Of a stretch of DNA of 64,000 bases, positions 52,982 through 61,843 are shown in pieces. This stretch comes from Fulvivirga lutea. GTDB taxonomy: Bacteria; Bacteroidota; Bacteroidia; Cytophagales; Cyclobacteriaceae. Location: assembly GCF_017068455.1 (NCBI RefSeq), contig NZ_CP070608.1:1965488-2029487 (forward strand), in the 5' to 3' direction. A program made the translations under genes and the position numbers. The notes beneath the pieces were generated by a model. The model saw nothing but the letters and a program-made list of their open reading frames with translations, was not told where the DNA came from and ran no database searches. The stretch's first letter is position 1, and every line of letters starts with the position of its first letter.

Positions 52982-53013
52982 AAAAGGCATTCGCTAGCTA
53001 GCGAATGCCTTTT
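52982..53013. terminator. Bidirectional terminator between SDR and CsbD genes
   Basis: A perfect 32-base palindrome: AAAAGGCATTCGCTAG and its complement CTAGCGAATGCCTTTT. It has A residues before and T residues after, so it works for the plus-strand SDR gene and the minus-strand CsbD gene. Confidence 0.85.
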
Positions 53014-53030
53014 ATAAATAATTATCAAAT

Positions 53031-53222
53031 TTATTTGTTGATTAGTGACTCAACTTCTCTACGGATATCGGTTTTACTTTTTCCGATTCTTTTTTCTATA
53101 CGTCCGAATAACTCATCTTCCATACCTTTTTGGTACATTAAATCGTCATCTGTTAATTCACCATATTTTTGTTTTAGTTTTCCTTTTACTTCTTTCCACT
53201 TTCCGTCTAATAATAATTCCAT
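53031..53222 (-). CDS. CsbD-family stress protein
   Basis: The protein has 63 residues from the ATG at 53222. The sequence LDGKWKEVKGKLKQKYGEL and DDDLMYQKGMEDELFGRIEKR matches the small, highly charged CsbD family, which is induced by general stress in many bacteria and has no known biochemical activity. A longer frame to 53270 is unlikely. A small hairpin (GCTTCTA/TAGAAGC, 53250-53268) lies in the leader region, 28 bases before the ATG. Confidence 0.92.
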   Translation of the reverse strand: MELLLDGKWKEVKGKLKQKYGELTDDDLMYQKGMEDELFGRIEKRIGKSKTDIRREVESLINK

Positions 53223-53377
53223 AGTTATGTATTTTAAAATTCGTTGAAGGCTTCTAGAGTTTAGAAGCAATCACCTTATATACTGCAATATTCATTCCTA
53301 TGCTCTAAGAAGCTTAAAAGCTAATATTTAGTAAGATTATGGGGAATTGAGGTACATAAGTGTGTATTATTTTCCAC

Positions 53378-53407
53378 AAAAAAACCATTTGATGCGATAC
53401 CAAATGG
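53378..53407 (-). terminator. Terminator of the DUF4199 gene
   Basis: On the minus strand CCATTTG and CAAATGG form a 7-bp stem with a 9-base loop, followed by seven T residues. It starts 22 bases after the DUF4199 stop. Confidence 0.75.
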
Positions 53408-53429
53408 CTTGAATAATACAATTAGTAAG

Positions 53430-53894
53430 TTAACCTATTTCATTGGCACCCGCCATATGCGATTTTTTAAGCAGCTGCATATTAGCGAAACTCATTAGGC
53501 ACCCAGAGGCCATACCTTCTATGAAAATTTGAAATACTGCACCGTATTTATTCATGTATAACCCGAGTGGTTCATTCAACTTTATGGATTCCATAAAAGC
53601 TGGGTTGATCACTGTCAGATATAATAACCCGAATACTGAAAATACAAGGGATGCTACAAATGCAGTAATAATTCCCGTACCTAATCCTTGAAAATAATTG
53701 AAGTCGTGATCTGAGTTTTTAAATTCTTTGATGGCTTTGTACACACCAAAATACATGATCACTCCATTGAATAACCTGAGTTCTATCTCGTGGACATACC
53801 CAAGTACCTGTAGCGCAAAAAAATATGCGGAGAGTAACCCAAATACGATCAGTCCCCACTTTAATCCGATTTGTTCTAATGTTTTAGGTTTCAT
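53430..53894 (-). CDS. DUF4199-family membrane protein
   Basis: The 154-residue protein has four transmembrane helices. LGLKWGLIVFG-like start, KAIKEFKNSDHDFNYFQGL and a polar C-terminus match the DUF4199 family, which is largely confined to Bacteroidota and has no known function. The KAIKEFK...F motif is its most conserved part. It is 59 bases downstream of mscL on the same strand. Confidence 0.85.
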   Translation of the reverse strand: MKPKTLEQIGLKWGLIVFGLLSAYFFALQVLGYVHEIELRLFNGVIMYFGVYKAIKEFKNSDHDFNYFQGLGTGIITAFVASLVFSVFGLLYLTVINPAFMESIKLNEPLGLYMNKYGAVFQIFIEGMASGCLMSFANMQLLKKSHMAGANEIG

Positions 53895-53953
53895 GCATAA
53901 TCAACACCAATAAGTTGATTAATGTTCAAAATTGGCTAATTCAATACTATTTA

Positions 53954-54379
53954 CTACTGTTTGTTGCTCTTAAGAAGATCTCTTATTTCAGAGAGGAGCT
54001 GAATGTCTTTTGGTGTTGGTACCGAGTCGTCTTTTTCATTATCAGCCTTGGCTCTCAACTTGTTAATTCCTTTAACAATAAGAAAGACTGTCATAGCGAT
54101 AATCAAAAAATCCAGAATCGATTGAATGAAAATACCGTAATTGAGAGTAATTAATTCCTGCTCAATTTCGCCCGTAGAAGTTTTAATTTCTTCCTGTATA
54201 ACCACCTTTAAATTCTGAAAATTAACCTTACCTAGTACAAGTCCAAAAACAGGTGTGATTATGTCATTAACAAGGGAGGAAACTATTTTATTAAAGGCTA
54301 CACCGATTATTATACCGATAGCCATATCGAACATATTGCCTTTAATGGCAAACTCTCTAAACTCTTTAATAATTTTCAT
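53954..54379 (-). CDS. mscL: Large-conductance mechanosensitive channel
   Basis: The 141-residue channel protein begins with the MscL signature EFREFAIKGNMFDMAIGIIIG. The first pore helix (VAFNKIVSSLVNDIITPVFG) and second transmembrane helix follow, then a charged C-terminal helix (EIRDLLKSNK). It opens at high tension as an emergency valve. It follows the TauE gene by 11 bases and completes a group of osmotic-shock genes with mscS and csbD. Confidence 0.95.
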   Translation of the reverse strand: MKIIKEFREFAIKGNMFDMAIGIIIGVAFNKIVSSLVNDIITPVFGLVLGKVNFQNLKVVIQEEIKTSTGEIEQELITLNYGIFIQSILDFLIIAMTVFLIVKGINKLRAKADNEKDDSVPTPKDIQLLSEIRDLLKSNKQ

Positions 54380-54390
54380 AGAGGTTTAAA

Positions 54391-55140
54391 TTAATAAAAC
54401 CAGAGCTTAATGGCCAATGCTGTTACTGTGATCACCAAAATTCTTTTGATCCATTTATCTCCTTTTTTTACAGACCATCTGCTGGTTAACCAACCGCCAA
54501 TAGCGTTTCCGGCTGCCAGAGTTAACCCATAAGTCCAGTTGATAACATCTTCATAAATAAATACAGCCACGGCAGATAATGTGTAGATTAAAGCAACAAA
54601 TACTTTAGCGCTGTTCGTTTTTACTAAACTGAATCCGTTAATTCCTGTAAGTGCCGCTATCATTATAAAACCAACTCCAGCCTGAATAAAACCTCCATAA
54701 ATTCCTACAAAAAAGAAAACAATAACACCCAGTACCTGAGCCTTAACACTCATATTTTCCTTGATTATAGTATTTGTTTTTTTTGAGTTAAAAACCGTGA
54801 GTAATACCACACCCACCATAACAATGGCAATTACTTTTTGGAAAATATCATCACTGAGATCGACAGATATCTTTGCGCCTATGATGGCACCCAGAAATGC
54901 TGAAAGTGCAATGTATAAACTGTATGGCCATGCATGTACACCTTTTGAACGAAAACCGGCAACTGCAAATAAATTTTGACTGATTATGCCAATTCTATTG
55001 GAGGCATTTGCAATGGTGGGAGGGAGGCCAAGAAATATTAATACTGGAAGTGACACCAAAGAACCTCCACCGGAAGTAACATTAAGAAAAGAGGCCAAAA
55101 TGCCAGTACCTAATAATAATAGAGCCTCCCAAACAGTCAT
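54391..55140 (-). CDS. TauE/SafE-family sulfite exporter-like permease
   Basis: The 249-residue protein has about eight hydrophobic helices and family motifs TSGGGSLVSLPVLIFLGLPP near the N-terminus and IQAGVGFIMIAAL in the second half (two internal repeats). It is a TauE/SafE permease; relatives export sulfite or sulfoacetate. It lies 11 bases from mscL. A rhodanese and an SQR-like gene are within 6 kb, which fits a sulfur role. Confidence 0.88.
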   Translation of the reverse strand: MTVWEALLLLGTGILASFLNVTSGGGSLVSLPVLIFLGLPPTIANASNRIGIISQNLFAVAGFRSKGVHAWPYSLYIALSAFLGAIIGAKISVDLSDDIFQKVIAIVMVGVVLLTVFNSKKTNTIIKENMSVKAQVLGVIVFFFVGIYGGFIQAGVGFIMIAALTGINGFSLVKTNSAKVFVALIYTLSAVAVFIYEDVINWTYGLTLAAGNAIGGWLTSRWSVKKGDKWIKRILVITVTALAIKLWFY

Positions 55141-55257
55141 GCGCTAATCTACTATTTTGAATGGATTAGGAACAACTTTCATCTAATTAATCTATTTAAA
55201 CATCGACTTGTTATAGTTTAGTAAAAGTATAATCAATGAGTAAATAAATACAGTAAA

Positions 55258-55956
55258 ATGAAAAGTAAAACTGTTGTTGTAACGGGAGCGAATAGAGGTA
55301 TAGGTAAGCAAATAGTAAAAGAATTGGCTGAAATGGGGCATCATCTGATTATTGCGGCAAGGGACAACAAATCTGGCAGCCAATTCGCTACTGAATTAAA
55401 AGACTCAGGATACCAAGTTGAGTTTAGGAAGTTGGATTTAGAAAACCCTGAGAGTATTCATGATTTCGCCAAAGGTTTATACACAGACTATGAAAAGATA
55501 GATGTGCTTATAAATAATGCCGCTGTGTTTTTAGACCAGGGAGAGAATGTGTTATCTGTTGCCATGGATACTGTTAGAAAAACCGTGCAGATAAATCTTT
55601 ATGGCCCGATGGATTTAACTAAAACGCTCATTAATCTATTAAAAGGTAGTGAAGAAGGAAGGATAATAAATATTAGCAGTGAACTTGGAGCAATGATAGA
55701 GATGGCTGGTTTGCATCCTGCCTATCGGTTATCGAAAGTTGGTCTAAATGCTTTTACGAAAATAGCTGCCGATGATTTGTCAGAAACGAATATTAAAATA
55801 AACAGCATGTGCCCCGGTTGGGTTAAAACAGATATGGGAGGCAAAGGTGCTCAACGTTCTGTAGAACAAGGGGCAGATACAGCAGTGTGGTTAGCTACCG
55901 CTGAAGACATACCCAATGGAAAGTTTTTAAGGGATAGAAAAGAGATTGAATGGTAA
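55258..55956 (+). CDS. SDR-family oxidoreductase
   Basis: The 232-residue short-chain dehydrogenase has TGANRGIGKQ for the cofactor, NNAAVF, NISSELG and the catalytic YRLSK. The basic residues after the glycine motif (ARDNKSG) suggest NADP preference. The substrate is unknown; it resembles carbonyl reductase-like SDRs. It is the only plus-strand gene between two minus-strand runs, so it is separately transcribed. Confidence 0.88.
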   Translation: MKSKTVVVTGANRGIGKQIVKELAEMGHHLIIAARDNKSGSQFATELKDSGYQVEFRKLDLENPESIHDFAKGLYTDYEKIDVLINNAAVFLDQGENVLSVAMDTVRKTVQINLYGPMDLTKTLINLLKGSEEGRIINISSELGAMIEMAGLHPAYRLSKVGLNAFTKIAADDLSETNIKINSMCPGWVKTDMGGKGAQRSVEQGADTAVWLATAEDIPNGKFLRDRKEIEW

Positions 55957-55981
55957 AATCCAGAATGTACCGGATGTCGAT

Positions 55982-56296
55982 TTATTTTACCAACTTACCA
56001 TTCAGGCTCATCCAGCCCCCACCGTTATAAACCTCTTCAAACCCTTTAGATTTAAGTACACCTTTTGCTACGCCACTTCGCATTCCTGAGGCACAACAAG
56101 TAATAATAGGTTTCTTTTTATCTAATTGATTTAATTTTTTGTCTAGCTGATCTAATGGGATATTAATTGAATTTGCCACATGTCCACCGGCATATTCTGC
56201 GGCAGATCTTACATCTATAATAATGGCTCCTATTTCCACTAGTTCTTTGTAGTTAGTATTGGAGCCTCCGATTATTTTTTTAAGTGCGTCTATCAT
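55982..56296 (-). CDS. Rhodanese-like protein
   Basis: The 104-residue single-domain rhodanese has IIIDVRSAAEYAGGHV and the active-site loop TCCASGMRS, with Cys68 as the persulfide-forming residue by comparison with CxxGxR. It is close to the TauE/SafE and SQR-like genes. With SQR it could accept sulfane sulfur. The catalytic loop differs from the other rhodanese at 20873, so they are not recent duplicates. Confidence 0.9.
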   Translation of the reverse strand: MIDALKKIIGGSNTNYKELVEIGAIIIDVRSAAEYAGGHVANSINIPLDQLDKKLNQLDKKKPIITCCASGMRSGVAKGVLKSKGFEEVYNGGGWMSLNGKLVK

Positions 56297-56438
56297 TTTT
56301 TAAAATTTAACTTTTACAATTTTAACGGTACTTAGAGAATTAGTTTGTAACAATAGTTACGCAATTGTCCTGGAATTAATTTTGTCAGCTTCCTAAAACA
56401 TTGACGTTATTAAAACCACCTTCCACTTTAATCTGCAA

Positions 56439-59150
56439 TTATAATTGGATATTGATTACTGAGTCAAGTTCTAGAATACTCTTGATTGGTTTATTGATTG
56501 ATCTTAATTTGAAGGTATAGGTATCATCTTTCTTTATTTGCTCAGTACTTATGTTTTTAAAATCTGTTTCCTCAAAGATCGCTACTTTGTTATCAGGTAG
56601 TACAGCAAGAAGTTGATTTGAAACATTTGGATTATATGCAAATCTTATATTATCCTGAACGGGATATTTGATTACACTTTTACCGTTGATATAAGTAACG
56701 TGAAATACTGAAATATTATTAAAGTCATTTGGTACATCAAATTCGAAGTTCGCTGTAAATTGTAAACTACCAGCTTCTTTAATTAACCTATCCCAATTGT
56801 ATAATCCGAATTTATTAATTTCAAAGCTTCTATATACATTAGCCTCTTGTTGTTTACGCTTTTTTTCTTTGTTGTAATTTGCTAGCTTTTTTGGAAGATA
56901 TTGATTTATCAATTCTAAATCATTCTTGTCAAGATAGACATACGTATTAAATATTTTTTCTCCCTTCTTTAACTCAAGCTGATATATTGAGGACTTCAAT
57001 TCGAAAAGGTTTTTTAAAACCAGATTATTATCGTTGCCTTTATAAAGTATTTGGCTAGAATCATATATTTCATAAATAGGTAATGAGCTGGTTGATAAAA
57101 GTAATTGACCATTCAGGTTATAATATTTACTTTTCTCCAAATCCATCTCAAATACCTTTATCATATTTGCATACTTTCTAGCATAGAAGTTATCATAAGT
57201 GCCTAATATTTTACTTTCAATTTCATTTCCTTCAACTGACCATAATCGAAAATACCCATCTTTGGAAAGGGTATAAAAAGTACTATCTGTTATAAAATCA
57301 GATGTAAATATTAAAGAATCCACCATTGTAAGATCTCTAATCATTTGACCTTTTAATGTGTAAAGCTTTTGTTGAGAATTACCCTCAAATAATAAGTAAC
57401 TTTTTTTAGGTGATATCTTAATTGAATAATCATAAACATCACAATGAAGGCATATACCAGCATTTTTTATAGTCAATAAATTCTTTTCTTTACTTAGGTC
57501 ATAAAGGCGAAATGTTGAATTAGGATGGCTGTAACCAGGAATTACGTTTTTTGGCAATGAATGGTAATTAGAATACATTTCAACAAATGGTAAAGCCTTA
57601 ACTGTATTTGACCTGAAATCCCAAACCCGTGAATTGAAATTTTTACGACCTTCTTCCTCATAGGTATATTCTGTAACTAAAAGTTTATTTGTCCCATGAA
57701 CCGATTTTATGGAATTGTAGTAGTTTTCATTTCTTTCCTTGTAATTAGTATTGATAATTAACTTTTGTTTTGAATTAATTGATTCATCTTTCATGTAATC
57801 CCATAATGTTAGTGTCCCATTTAATTCATGAATTAATAAAGTGTCAGGAGATAGACTTTCGATATTTCTATATTTACCTGGTCTCTCATTAAAAAGATTA
57901 CCATCGAGATTGTAGATTTTAATCCCATCATAAGAATTTGTAACTAGTTTTTGATTTGGTGTAATTAGCCAATTTTCAATTATGCCTCTGTTATCATAAC
58001 TGTCGTCAAAATTCAGATAAACATCTTTAATTAATTTCCCATCAAATCCTTGAATTCTAATGTGACTTTTATCATAATTAATTTGACTTATTACTCTCTT
58101 ATAAGAAGGTATAATTTCATAGCCATAAGAAAAATCAAACCTACAGATGAATTCACCTATATGATTGAAAAGGAACAAACCATTTTTACCATTAATCACA
58201 ATATAATTATCTTCCCAAATTTCAAAATTGTCATAGTAGCCACCATAACTGCTTTCAGATTTCGGGATTGATCTTATAAAGTCACCCGATCTATTCCAGA
58301 TGTTAATTTTTGTCTCTTCAGGTATAATAATGAAGCTTCCATTCTTTATTGTTTTAATATTATTAGTAAACCATGAGTCATTATTAGAATAGATTTTTTC
58401 ATTGATCAGCGTTTTACCAAATCCATACTTTGGTTGCGAAATAGAAAGTGAAGACCAATTTTCCTTTAGAACCCAGTTGTTTTCATTAGACTTCGGATTA
58501 GCATAATTAGTAGCTAGTTTCCACTTTATGTCTTCAAGTGGAGCTAGTTCAGGATATTCTTTAGAAGCAAATTTTAAGTTGAAATTATCAATAATTTTTG
58601 TTGTGTCGACTGCATTTATATTTGCTTGAACATCGGTTAGTTTTTTCCATTGACCTGCCATTATTGAGTCTGACGTGCTTTCTTCATTGAAATAAAAGAA
58701 ATCAAAATCGCCATTGGCTGTAGATGGATAATGAATGTTTAATTTACTGCCTTCTTTTATAAAAATGGGTTCACCATCAGAAGTTCCTCTGATATCGAAC
58801 ATGCCGGCAGACTCGAAATTGAAAACCTCGTCATTATGATTGAAAGTCATGGGAATACCTGAAGCAATAATTTCTGAAACTGAATTATAAGATTTGATTT
58901 CGATGGTTACCTTATTAGTAATTGCCGAACCATCTGCTTTTATAAAAGTATTTGCAGGTATATCCAAACTTACTCCATTTTCAAATCTTGCTATTTGATG
59001 GATATTTGGATCTATTTGTACACTATTACTTTTAACATTAAAGCCATTAAATGGGGGATTGATTTGTTGAAGATTTGATGCATCCTTTTTATCATCACAA
59101 GCACTTATATAGATAAATAGAAATATCAGATAAACTAAATTGAATTTCAT
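56439..59150 (-). CDS. Large beta-propeller lipoprotein
   Basis: The 903-residue protein has a lipobox (IYISAC, Cys about 18) and a DDKKDAS start after it, so it is a membrane-anchored lipoprotein. Residues about 40-145 are a Bacteroidota-type domain (SLDIPANTFIKADG, FESAGMFDIRG). The rest has many W-x-W/V strand motifs (INIWNRSGDFIRS, FNHIGEFICRFD, LWDYMKDE, LWSVEGNEIE) typical of WD40-like propeller blades. Function is unknown; such proteins often scaffold surface complexes. The AT-rich sequence and codon use are somewhat more biased than in the neighbours, so recent acquisition is possible. Confidence 0.7.
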   Translation of the reverse strand: MKFNLVYLIFLFIYISACDDKKDASNLQQINPPFNGFNVKSNSVQIDPNIHQIARFENGVSLDIPANTFIKADGSAITNKVTIEIKSYNSVSEIIASGIPMTFNHNDEVFNFESAGMFDIRGTSDGEPIFIKEGSKLNIHYPSTANGDFDFFYFNEESTSDSIMAGQWKKLTDVQANINAVDTTKIIDNFNLKFASKEYPELAPLEDIKWKLATNYANPKSNENNWVLKENWSSLSISQPKYGFGKTLINEKIYSNNDSWFTNNIKTIKNGSFIIIPEETKINIWNRSGDFIRSIPKSESSYGGYYDNFEIWEDNYIVINGKNGLFLFNHIGEFICRFDFSYGYEIIPSYKRVISQINYDKSHIRIQGFDGKLIKDVYLNFDDSYDNRGIIENWLITPNQKLVTNSYDGIKIYNLDGNLFNERPGKYRNIESLSPDTLLIHELNGTLTLWDYMKDESINSKQKLIINTNYKERNENYYNSIKSVHGTNKLLVTEYTYEEEGRKNFNSRVWDFRSNTVKALPFVEMYSNYHSLPKNVIPGYSHPNSTFRLYDLSKEKNLLTIKNAGICLHCDVYDYSIKISPKKSYLLFEGNSQQKLYTLKGQMIRDLTMVDSLIFTSDFITDSTFYTLSKDGYFRLWSVEGNEIESKILGTYDNFYARKYANMIKVFEMDLEKSKYYNLNGQLLLSTSSLPIYEIYDSSQILYKGNDNNLVLKNLFELKSSIYQLELKKGEKIFNTYVYLDKNDLELINQYLPKKLANYNKEKKRKQQEANVYRSFEINKFGLYNWDRLIKEAGSLQFTANFEFDVPNDFNNISVFHVTYINGKSVIKYPVQDNIRFAYNPNVSNQLLAVLPDNKVAIFEETDFKNISTEQIKKDDTYTFKLRSINKPIKSILELDSVINIQL

Positions 59151-59318
59151 AATGTCTTTTTATGGTCAATTGTTTTGTTTCATTATCTCTTAAAATAAAA
59201 GAGGGATAATTACGAGTTTAGTGCTTCCATCAAAGTTCTTTAATTATTGTAATCCATAGGATTCTCAAAGGTCACATTTTGATAGTTTTCACAATTATTA
59301 TAATTCAAAATACTGAAT

Positions 59319-59840
59319 TTATTGAACTACTAATTCGATTCTTACCTTCACCTCATCGCCCATTACCCAACTGTTGCTGCCAACTCCAAAATCTAGTCGG
59401 TTAATTTCGAAGTCCGATTTGTATGTAACGGTCGATTCTTCTTTTACTATGTAAAATGGAATGGTTAACTCTTTCGTTGTTACTTTAATCGTTAGATTAA
59501 ATAGACCTTCAAATTGATCGGGCCCAACTTTACTAAATGATTTCGATGTCAATTCAATGAAGGGATATTTTTCTACATCAAAATAGTCTTCTTTTTTCAG
59601 GTGCTTATCGCGCAAGCCAATTCCCGTGTCAATTGTTTTTACATTCACGGAACCCTTGATTAAACTGTTGTTTAAATCGTTAGGATTAAATTGCATTATG
59701 ACTTTTTCTAGCTCTAAACTCCCATTTACATTGATTCTAGCATTTTTAATCGTGAAAGTTATCTCGCTAGATAAGACATCTTGCGCAACAAGGCAGCGAG
59801 CAAAAAGAATAAATAGAATAGTAGAGATACTTTTCTTCAT
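59319..59840 (-). CDS. YceI-family exported protein
   Basis: The 173-residue protein has a signal peptide (about residues 1-19, ending LVAQ) and a lipocalin-like YceI domain (KKEDYFDVEKYPFIELTSKS, then EINRLDFGVGSNSWVMGDEV). YceI proteins bind isoprenoid-like ligands, for example polyisoprenoid quinones. It lies 99 bases behind the SQR-like gene on the same strand, with a terminator in between. The expected location is the periplasm. Confidence 0.88.
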   Translation of the reverse strand: MKKSISTILFILFARCLVAQDVLSSEITFTIKNARINVNGSLELEKVIMQFNPNDLNNSLIKGSVNVKTIDTGIGLRDKHLKKEDYFDVEKYPFIELTSKSFSKVGPDQFEGLFNLTIKVTTKELTIPFYIVKEESTVTYKSDFEINRLDFGVGSNSWVMGDEVKVRIELVVQ

Positions 59841-59870
59841 CAGTAAGTTAATTTCAAACTAAGATGAGCA

Positions 59871-59908
59871 ATAAAACAACAATGCCCTACTAATTAAAGT
59901 AAGGCATT
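59871..59908 (-). terminator. Terminator of the SQR-like gene
   Basis: On the minus strand AATGCC-TTACT and AGTAG-GGCATT form an imperfect 11-bp stem followed by GTTGTTTT. It lies 32 bases after the SQR-like stop. Confidence 0.6.
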
Positions 59909-59939
59909 GCCTTCATCAGACAACTGGTAGAAATCAATT

Positions 59940-61142
59940 TTATGGTAACCAGGCCAAACCTCTTCTAGACTTCCATAAAAAGTATTTTTCAAGAAACACT
60001 TTAGTGAAGTCATAAAAGATGTTTGGTATCATAATCGCAAATGTTCTTGGTTTGAACAGGTGGTTAGATAAAATTAAGACTTCTTTTTTACCAGCATCCA
60101 TTACGCATAGTCCGGGTATTTTGCCCCAAGGCTTTTTGATTAGGTCTTCCCGTCCTTTAGCCGTTCTAATAATGTTTTCCGCTACAATTTTTCCTGTCTC
60201 ATCTGATGGGTAACCCGTTTTTGGTGCAGAAAAAGGTATGTTTTTGCATTCAAATGGTAAATCCACATGAACAGCAATACCAGCGGCCCACACGTTTTTC
60301 AATTCTTTATGTCTGTAACTTTCTGTTACCGGAATGTAACCCACTTCAGTAGAAGGCAGGTTAGGAGAGTTTTTGACGAAATCTACGCCTACAAAAGGAG
60401 GCATTAACATGGTTAAGGAACTATCAATCACTTCACCATTAGTCAGAATTATTGAGTTAGCAGTTACTTCTTTAACAGCTACACCGGTTTCGTAATGGAT
60501 GTGAAACATTTTCATAAAGCCTTTTAGCATGGTTTCGCCCATAGGCATGCCGTCAATACCAAAGTGACCGAGGTAGTCTTCTGGGGTTATCCAATAAAGG
60601 TCAACTTTCTTTCTAATGTTCTGCTCTCGAAGCCACTTTTCCATATTAAACAGAAATTCGTAAGCAGCACCCATGCAGCCAGCATTTTGGGTTGCACCAA
60701 TTACTATCGGGCCTGGGTTCTTTTTAAACTCATCTAAAGCGGCTCTGAGTTTCATAGCGCCATTAGGTGTTCCAATATAATGCGCATGTTCAGCTACTCC
60801 TGGTGCTACATCGTATTTTACTTTTGGGCCTGTTGCTATTACGAGATTATCGTAATGATAATCGCCTTTGGTTGTGGTAACTATTTGATTGAATGTATCC
60901 ACATTCAAAGCTTCTGCATGTACAAAATCCACCTCTTTCTTTTTCAAGATATTTTCTTTTTTGAAAGAGATGTCTTTCATTTCTCTTCTTTTAAAAGGAA
61001 CCCAAATTAAGGATGGAATGAATAAAAAGAGTGGTGATTTATCAATGAGGATAACTTGATGATCTTTTTTGCCCTTCCTTTTGATTTCGATTGCGGCAGT
61101 CATGCCTGCAAAACTGCCACCTACTACTACTGTGGTTGTCAT
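59940..61142 (-). CDS. Sulfide:quinone oxidoreductase-like flavoprotein
   Basis: The 400-residue FAD-dependent enzyme has the N-terminal dinucleotide site VVVGGSFAGMTAA, ATGPKV, and the C-terminal flavin site (about residues 285-300). Cys156 (TQNAGCMGAA) and Cys346 (GLCVMD) occupy the places of the two catalytic cysteines of SQR (C160 and C356 in Acidithiobacillus); the third Cys is absent. It probably oxidises sulfide and reduces a quinone at the membrane, with the basic C-terminus (LWKSRRGLAWLP) as anchor. Nearby rhodanese and TauE/SafE genes fit this. A role in other quinone reduction cannot be excluded. Confidence 0.82.
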   Translation of the reverse strand: MTTTVVVGGSFAGMTAAIEIKRKGKKDHQVILIDKSPLFLFIPSLIWVPFKRREMKDISFKKENILKKKEVDFVHAEALNVDTFNQIVTTTKGDYHYDNLVIATGPKVKYDVAPGVAEHAHYIGTPNGAMKLRAALDEFKKNPGPIVIGATQNAGCMGAAYEFLFNMEKWLREQNIRKKVDLYWITPEDYLGHFGIDGMPMGETMLKGFMKMFHIHYETGVAVKEVTANSIILTNGEVIDSSLTMLMPPFVGVDFVKNSPNLPSTEVGYIPVTESYRHKELKNVWAAGIAVHVDLPFECKNIPFSAPKTGYPSDETGKIVAENIIRTAKGREDLIKKPWGKIPGLCVMDAGKKEVLILSNHLFKPRTFAIMIPNIFYDFTKVFLEKYFLWKSRRGLAWLP

Positions 61143-61304
61143 GATTTCCCCTGTTTTGTTGATATCTAAATTAGAGGAATAGAGGAGGACTTTACATGAC
61201 GAATATCAACATAAAAACTGTTATTCAACGGTTTTGACCTGATTATTGAGCATTGTAATCAGCACCCCCACCCAAACGGGCAGGGGCTAACTGACATACA
61301 CACA

Positions 61305-61754
61305 CTATTCACTTACTAAGTGAAATTGGTATTCTCCGGAAACCGATTCTACTCGGCCTCCTGTAGGTACTGCAGCGGCAGTAAATGTTAAGGTTAAAGC
61401 ATTAGAAGTAACACTCACAACTATTTGAGTATCACCATCTCTAAGGATCAGGCTTGGGTTATTGTCTATAAAATCCCAATTGCCTGATGGTTCCCAAACA
61501 GGACTCAGGCCATTTTCTGTAGTATAGGTTTTATTTCCAATATTTAGCTTAAACCCTGCAAACTGACTCGTCACATCAAAGCCATCTTTGGTGACTCCAT
61601 CATTGCCCAATACCCAGTTGGTACCGTTGTTCTGAAGAGTTATTAATTGTTGATCTGTTTCGCTCGGTGTTGAATCAGAGTCGTCTTTGCAGCTTGTAAA
61701 TGTCGCTACCCAGATAAAAACTATTGCTAATATGCTATATTTTATATTTTTCAT
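61305..61754 (-). CDS. Small lipoprotein of unknown function
   Basis: The 149-residue protein has a lipobox (TFTSC at about residue 22) and then a low-complexity acidic linker (DDSDSTPSETD). The beta-rich remainder has NGTNWVLG, VTSQFAGFKLNIG and PSGNWDFIDN. It is likely displayed on the outer membrane. No family is recognised. It lies downstream of the truncated T9SS surface gene on the same strand, with a REP-like palindrome in between, so it may share its transcript. Confidence 0.65.
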   Translation of the reverse strand: MKNIKYSILAIVFIWVATFTSCKDDSDSTPSETDQQLITLQNNGTNWVLGNDGVTKDGFDVTSQFAGFKLNIGNKTYTTENGLSPVWEPSGNWDFIDNNPSLILRDGDTQIVVSVTSNALTLTFTAAAVPTGGRVESVSGEYQFHLVSE

Positions 61755-61774
61755 GATTTTATATTTTAAGTTAG

Positions 61775-61839
61775 ACCCACCCCTAACCCCTCCAGGGAGG
61801 GGAATAAGTCTCCTCTTGGGAGGAGATTTAGAGGTGGGT
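61775..61839. repeat. Nested GC-rich palindrome (REP-like)
   Basis: An outer ACCCACC...GGTGGGT pair (61775, 61833) encloses two hairpins: CCCCTCC/GGAGGGG (61787-61802) and CTCCTC/GAGGAG (61810-61825). It is related in style to the palindromes at 31.5 kb. It lies between the lipoprotein and the T9SS gene and could act as a transcript stabiliser or terminator. Confidence 0.7.
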
Positions 61840-61843
61840 AATT

